DNA of 64,000 nt from Pectobacterium aroidearum (GTDB lineage Bacteria; Pseudomonadota; Gammaproteobacteria; Enterobacterales; Enterobacteriaceae), in contig NZ_CP065044.1 of NCBI RefSeq assembly GCF_015689195.1, positions 744,001 through 808,000 of the forward strand, read 5' to 3'. Positions 60,047 through 64,000 of the stretch are shown in pieces. The position numbers and the translations under genes were made by a program. Within the stretch, counting starts at the first letter, position 1. Each line of letters starts with the position of its first letter. The notes under the pieces were generated by a model. That model was given only the letters and a program-made list of their open reading frames with translations. It made no database searches and had not been told where the DNA came from.

Positions 60047-60952
60047 TTAATTTGCCGTCTGGCAGCTTTCCCAAATGGCGTTTCTCAGCCAGCGATGCGC
60101 AGGATCGCTCCCGCGTCGCGTGTGCCATACCTGCTGGAAGGCAAAATCGGGTATCGTGAACGGGGGCGGAAAAATGTGCAAATCTGGCGTATTGATTCGC
60201 GCCATGCTACGCCGCGCGGCTGTCAAAATCAGGTCAGTTCCGGCAATGAGGTTGATGGCAGCATGCCAGTGGGGCAGCGTCAGTATGACATTGCGCGACA
60301 TGCCGCTTGCGGTCAGCGTGTTGTCAATTTCATTGGCAGAATCAGGATGCATGGTGACCAGAACATGTGGCCGCTCCAGCCATGCCTCAAGCGACAGCGT
60401 ACCGTTTTCTGACAGCGTGGCACGGTCAGCCAGACAGGCAAACTGCTCTTCAAAGAGGAGCTCGGCGTGCACCTCGGGTGGGCGTGTGGGGAAAACGCCG
60501 AGGCCTAAATCGATTTCTCCATCAATCAACTGTGCCAGCATCATTTCACGGCCTGCATGGCTGACGGCCAGCGAAATACCGGGTGCCTGTGTGCGTAGAT
60601 ACCTCATGAGCGTAGGCAAGACGGCATTCGTACCGTAATCGGAGAGCGCTAAACGGAAATGCCGCGTGGTATGGCGCGGATCGAACTGTGGCGCTTGAAT
60701 CAGCCCGTTCAGTTGATCCAGCGCCTGTTCCAGCGGATCGAGTAGCGCCTGAGCGCGGGTCGTCAGCGTCAGGCCAACTTCACGCCGGACTAGCAGCGGA
60801 TCGTTAAAAATCTGGCGCAGCTGTGCTAACGAATGGCTGACGGCAGGCTGACTGCGGTGCAGGCGCAGCGCTGCCCGCGTGACGTGTTTTTCCGTCAACA
60901 GCGCGTGCAGTGTTAACAACAGATTCATATCGATACGCCGCAAATCATCCAT
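60047..60952 (-). CDS. LysR-family transcriptional regulator
   Basis: The 301-residue protein has a LysR helix-turn-helix (KHVTRAALRLHRSQPAVSHS, about residues 22-41) followed by the effector domain (FRLALSDYGTNAVLPTLM near residue 98). The ATG at 60952 is favoured because AAGG is well spaced from it; ATG 60961 lies too close to that site. It is divergent from the YdcZ-type transporter and probably regulates it. The ligand is unknown. Confidence 0.88.
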   Translation of the reverse strand: MDDLRRIDMNLLLTLHALLTEKHVTRAALRLHRSQPAVSHSLAQLRQIFNDPLLVRREVGLTLTTRAQALLDPLEQALDQLNGLIQAPQFDPRHTTRHFRLALSDYGTNAVLPTLMRYLRTQAPGISLAVSHAGREMMLAQLIDGEIDLGLGVFPTRPPEVHAELLFEEQFACLADRATLSENGTLSLEAWLERPHVLVTMHPDSANEIDNTLTASGMSRNVILTLPHWHAAINLIAGTDLILTAARRSMARINTPDLHIFPPPFTIPDFAFQQVWHTRRGSDPAHRWLRNAIWESCQTAN

Positions 60953-61063
60953 TCTATGCATACCTTACGTATAAATTACGAATTTCCATCAGTGTAATGG
61001 ATAGGTGAGTATTGGAACATCCCAATTATGTTGTGAACTTTATAGTGTGAACGAGGGGGGTCC

Positions 61064-61588
61064 ATGTCGTTATTCTCTTCTTTTTCTCTCTCATTGCTGC
61101 TGCCGCTGGGTATTGCTGTGCTTGCCGGGAGCATTGTGCCTTTTCAGGCTGCCAGCAATGCGGCGCTGGGGCGTGCGTTAGGCCATCCTCTTTGGGCAAC
61201 GCTGGTCTCCCTGCTGGTCAGTATTTGTGTGTTATTACCGATCCTGTTTGCTGCCCGGATACCGACGCCTGCGGTTGGCGCTGCTTTGCAGGGGCCGTGG
61301 TGGGTTTGGCTGGGTGGTGTCGCGGGCGTTGCTTATATCACCGCCGCGTTGTTGCTGACGCCAAAGCTCGGTGCTTCAGGCTTTATTGTCTGTGTGATTG
61401 CTGGTCAGGTGGTGGCATCGCTGATTATCGATCATTTTGGTTTGATGGGGCTGGCGGTGAAGCCTGCGACGCTGGGGAGAATCGCGGGGGTTGCGTTAAT
61501 CGTTATGGGAATGCTGGTGGTGCAATACTCTGCGGTTTCTCCGCCGCTGACAAAACCTGCCGTTGAAACCCATAAGCAACCACAATGA
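61064..61588 (+). CDS. DMT-family inner-membrane protein, YdcZ/DUF606 type
   Basis: The 174-residue protein has five membrane segments. IVPFQAASNAALGRALGHPL, PWWVWLGGVAGVAYI and GQVVASLIIDHFGLMG are typical of the YdcZ (DUF606) half-size DMT family. Members act in pairs or dimers; the transported molecule is not known. The start has a GAGGGGGG site. Divergent from the LysR gene across about 110 bases. Confidence 0.85.
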   Translation: MSLFSSFSLSLLLPLGIAVLAGSIVPFQAASNAALGRALGHPLWATLVSLLVSICVLLPILFAARIPTPAVGAALQGPWWVWLGGVAGVAYITAALLLTPKLGASGFIVCVIAGQVVASLIIDHFGLMGLAVKPATLGRIAGVALIVMGMLVVQYSAVSPPLTKPAVETHKQPQ

Positions 61589-61730
61589 GCGGCGATCTCT
61601 CTATTTTTTAGCCGGAATGGGTCACATTTTCGTCATCTATTATCGCTAGTATGACAACGGGTTGCGGCTTTCCGTCGTTAAATCAAGATGTCGTTAAGCC
61701 GCTGTGTTTGATAGGTAGGAGACAGTAAGC

Positions 61731-61925
61731 ATGACGAATAGAAACAGCAATCTGAATACTGACCGCCTGAGCGATCCACGCCGCCGTGAATTACCCTCAG
61801 GCGATGTAGAAGCCGTTGGCCTGGCTGGGTTTCTTGGTGGTGGTATTTGGTCGATTCCCGCCGAGGAGTTAGCCGCTCCGCCGTCCAAAAAGGTTCAGTC
61901 TGGGACGGCCTTCCCCTTTCTGTAA
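61731..61925 (+). CDS. Small hypothetical protein (64 aa)
   Basis: An open frame of 64 codons starts MTNRNSNLNTDRLSDPRRRE with TAGGAG ten bases upstream and ends PFL. It is hydrophilic at the N-terminus and has a Gly-rich middle (GLAGFLGGGIW). I recognise no family. It lies in the 375-base gap between the YdcZ-type gene and the convergent apaH. It may be real given its ribosome site, but no other evidence is available. Confidence 0.5.
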   Translation: MTNRNSNLNTDRLSDPRRRELPSGDVEAVGLAGFLGGGIWSIPAEELAAPPSKKVQSGTAFPFL

Positions 61926-61963
61926 CGGTGGTGCGCTGCGCATGAGCGTATGAATCCGCACGT

Positions 61964-62809
61964 TCAGAGCGCGATATCACCAGAAGATTCGGTATTTGAT
62001 GAAAGTGACGACTGCGTGAAATAGCGCTTATCGTCCCAACGCAGCATAGTCAACTCTCCCCCCCAACAGCACCCGGTATCCAGCGCGTAAATATTTTCCG
62101 GTGTGCCTTTCCCTTCCAGCGATGCCCAGTGACCGAAGGCAATAGCATATTCCCCGGCAACCTGACTTGGCAGATCAAACCACGGTTTTAGCAGAGAAGG
62201 GGCCTGACTCGGTGGCTCTTTACAGAGCATATCCAACTGCCCGCCGGAGAAGCAGTAGCGCATACGGGTAAAGACGTTGGTGCTAAAGCGTAGACGTGCC
62301 AGGCCGCTAAGTTCTGGACTCCAGTGGTTTGGCATATCGCCATACATGGCATCAAGGAAAAGCGGGTAGCTGTCGCTACTCAGGATCGCTTCGACTTCTC
62401 GAGCGCACATCTGTGCAGTAGGGAGATCCCACTGTGGCGTGATGCCCGCGTGCGCCATCACCAGTTTCAGATCGTCATCGACCTGTAGGATCGGCTGGCG
62501 GCGTAGCCAGTTGATGAGCTCGTCTGCGTCCGGTGCGGTGAGGAGGTCGCTGATACGATCTTTCGGTTTGTTGCGGCTGATGCCAGCATAAACGGCCAAC
62601 AGGTGCAGATCGTGGTTGCCGAGCACCATGCGAACAGCAGAACCGAGAGAGCGAACGAAGCGCAGAACCTGAAGCGAATCCGGGCCGCGTGCGACTAAAT
62701 CGCCGGTTAACCACAGCGTATCTTGCTCAGGATTAAAGGAAACTTGCGCCAATAGCGCTTTGAGTTCAACTAAACAGCCGTGAACATCGCCAACTAAATA
62801 GGTAGACAT
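61964..62809 (-). CDS. apaH: Bis(5'-nucleosyl)-tetraphosphatase, symmetrical
   Basis: The 281-residue metallophosphatase has the metal motifs GDVHG (residues 7-11), [10 protein letters not shown] (about 36-45) and GNHDLHLLA (about 64-72). It splits Ap4A into two ADP and removes Np4 caps from RNA. It starts 2 bases after apaG, giving the rsmA-apaG-apaH order of E. coli. Confidence 0.97.
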   Translation of the reverse strand: MSTYLVGDVHGCLVELKALLAQVSFNPEQDTLWLTGDLVARGPDSLQVLRFVRSLGSAVRMVLGNHDLHLLAVYAGISRNKPKDRISDLLTAPDADELINWLRRQPILQVDDDLKLVMAHAGITPQWDLPTAQMCAREVEAILSSDSYPLFLDAMYGDMPNHWSPELSGLARLRFSTNVFTRMRYCFSGGQLDMLCKEPPSQAPSLLKPWFDLPSQVAGEYAIAFGHWASLEGKGTPENIYALDTGCCWGGELTMLRWDDKRYFTQSSLSSNTESSGDIAL

Positions 62810-62811
62810 AA

Positions 62812-63189
62812 TTAATGTATCAGTGAAGGGATAGCCAGACGGAAAACGGGGATGGAAACCTGAAACGCTTTACCCTGATGGTCAGTCATATGGTAGTGGC
62901 CTTCCATTGTACCGAGGGGCGTTTCTATAACGGCGCCGCTGGTATATTGGAACTCGCTGCCAGGGTGGATAATCGGCTGTTCGCCGACCACGCCTTCACC
63001 CTGAACTTCAGTTTGTCGGCCGTTACCGTTGGTGATCAGCCAATAACGCCCCAAGAGCTGGACTTCATGACGCCCCAGATTGCGAACCGTGATCGTGTAA
63101 GCAAACACGAAACGTTCTTCATCAGGCTCCGATTGTGATTCCACGTAGAAGCTCTGAACCTGTACACAAACACGGGGCGCATTAATCAT
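62812..63189 (-). CDS. apaG: ApaG domain protein
   Basis: The 125-residue protein is full length. It has the ApaG fibronectin-like fold with [34 protein letters not shown] and [12 protein letters not shown]. Its function is not established; a role with cobalt/magnesium transport or in nucleotide binding has been proposed. Located between rsmA and apaH. Confidence 0.95.
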   Translation of the reverse strand: MINAPRVCVQVQSFYVESQSEPDEERFVFAYTITVRNLGRHEVQLLGRYWLITNGNGRQTEVQGEGVVGEQPIIHPGSEFQYTSGAVIETPLGTMEGHYHMTDHQGKAFQVSIPVFRLAIPSLIH

Positions 63190-63201
63190 GATGAACTCCA
63201 G

Positions 63202-64000
63202 TTATTCCTGTTTTGCCGGATGCTCACTTAACCAGTTCGCCAATCGGCAATATTGCTCAACGGACACATTCTCTGCGCGGCTGGTGGCATCAATCCCCAG
63301 CTCGGCGAGCACGTCTGGGGTGAACAGATTGCCCAGACTGTTACGCAGTGTCTTACGGCGCTGGTTAAATGCTTCCGTCGTGATGCGGCTTAGCACGCGA
63401 ATGTCGCTGACCGGGTAGGGGATCTCGGTATGAGGCACGAGTCGCACTACGGCGGAATCAACTTTAGGTGCGGGCTTGAATGCCTCCGGTGGCACTTCAA
63501 GCACCGGTATCACCTGACAATAATACTGCGCCATGACGCTCAGGCGCCCGAACGCTTTGCTGTTCGGCCCTGCGACCAAACGGTTAACCACTTCTTTCTG
63601 CAACATAAAATGCATGTCGCGGATAGATTGAGTATAGCTGAACAGGTGGAACATCAGCGGTGTGGAAATATTATACGGTAGGTTACCGAAAACGCGCAGC
63701 GGTTGCCCAGCTTGCTCAGCAAGTGCGGCAAAATCGATCGTCATGGCATCTTGCTGAATAATTGTCAGCTTATCTTTCAGCGTCGGATGTGTTTCCAACC
63801 GCGCGGCCAGATCCCTATCCAGCTCAATAACGGTAAAACGATCCATCCGTTCGCCGACAGGCGCGGTCAGTGCGCCGAGGCCTGGCCCGATCTCTACGAC
63901 TGCTTGACCCGGCTGAGGATGAATGGCCGACACAATGCTATCGATCACGAAGTGATCGTTTAAAAAGTTTTGCCCAAAACGTTTACGGGCGAAGTGACCT
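63202..64000 (-). CDS. rsmA: 16S rRNA dimethyladenosine transferase RsmA (KsgA), 5' end missing
   Basis: The frame continues past the right edge: before the apparent start near 63948, the last bases still encode [18 protein letters not shown], the conserved N-terminus. So about 265 residues are present and only the first few are missing. It carries the AdoMet motif [12 protein letters not shown] and the catalytic NLPYNIST. It dimethylates A1518/A1519 of 16S rRNA. apaG follows 12 bases downstream. Confidence 0.96.

Overview
The window looks like a chromosomal backbone segment of a soft-rot enterobacterium, most likely Pectobacterium or a close relative. Gene order runs as in E. coli through the thr/dnaK/carAB region and the proteins are close to their E. 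coli counterparts. Several accessory insertions, and a YiaJ-type regulator beside an uncharacterised sugar transporter, fit a plant-associated Pectobacteriaceae. The genus is an inference; no rRNA or marker search was possible.

Layout. 1-5746: sugar ABC transporter operon (ATPase, permease, binding protein, then a gluconolactonase-like enzyme cut by the left edge), divergent from an IclR-family regulator close to E. coli YiaJ. 5868-10823: argO, yggE, argP, rpiA, serA. 10877-14883: alcohol-dehydrogenase-like oxidoreductase with a divergent LysR regulator, then a methyl-accepting chemotaxis protein behind a sigma-28-like promoter. 14930-16357: a complete IS4-type insertion sequence with 12-bp target duplications, inserted into the bidirectional terminator between the chemoreceptor and ettA. 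16399-25936: ettA, an ERIC repeat, slt, trpR, yjjX, gpmB, rob, creA (without creBCD), arcA, yjtD. 26148-33130: thrL attenuator, thrABC, yaaA, talB. 33208-37461: a diguanylate cyclase, mog, an MHS-type transporter, satP. 37707-41096: sigma-32 promoters and dnaK-dnaJ. 41312-43802: nhaA-nhaR, rpsT. 44228-55922: ribF-ileS-lspA-fkpB-ispH, dapB, carAB. 56080-61925: WYL regulator, VOC protein, LysE-family exporter, yjjPB, folA, a second LysR/transporter pair and a small unknown ORF. 61964-64000: apaH, apaG and rsmA (5' end off the right edge).

How the genes work together. Biosynthetic genes carry their own control signals in the sequence: a threonine/isoleucine leader attenuator for thrABC, two ARG boxes before carA, and a TrpR operator before trpR. 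The heat-shock operon has a near-canonical sigma-32 promoter. ileS-lspA-fkpB-ispH is a tight operon with two one-base TGATG overlaps. carA and rpsT both use TTG starts.

I saw no strong candidate for a wholly new system. The points most worth following up are the IS4 insertion that splits a terminator, the YiaJ-like regulator paired with a different sugar transporter whose ATPase has an altered second site, the structured arcA-yjtD gap, and the small ORF at 61731.
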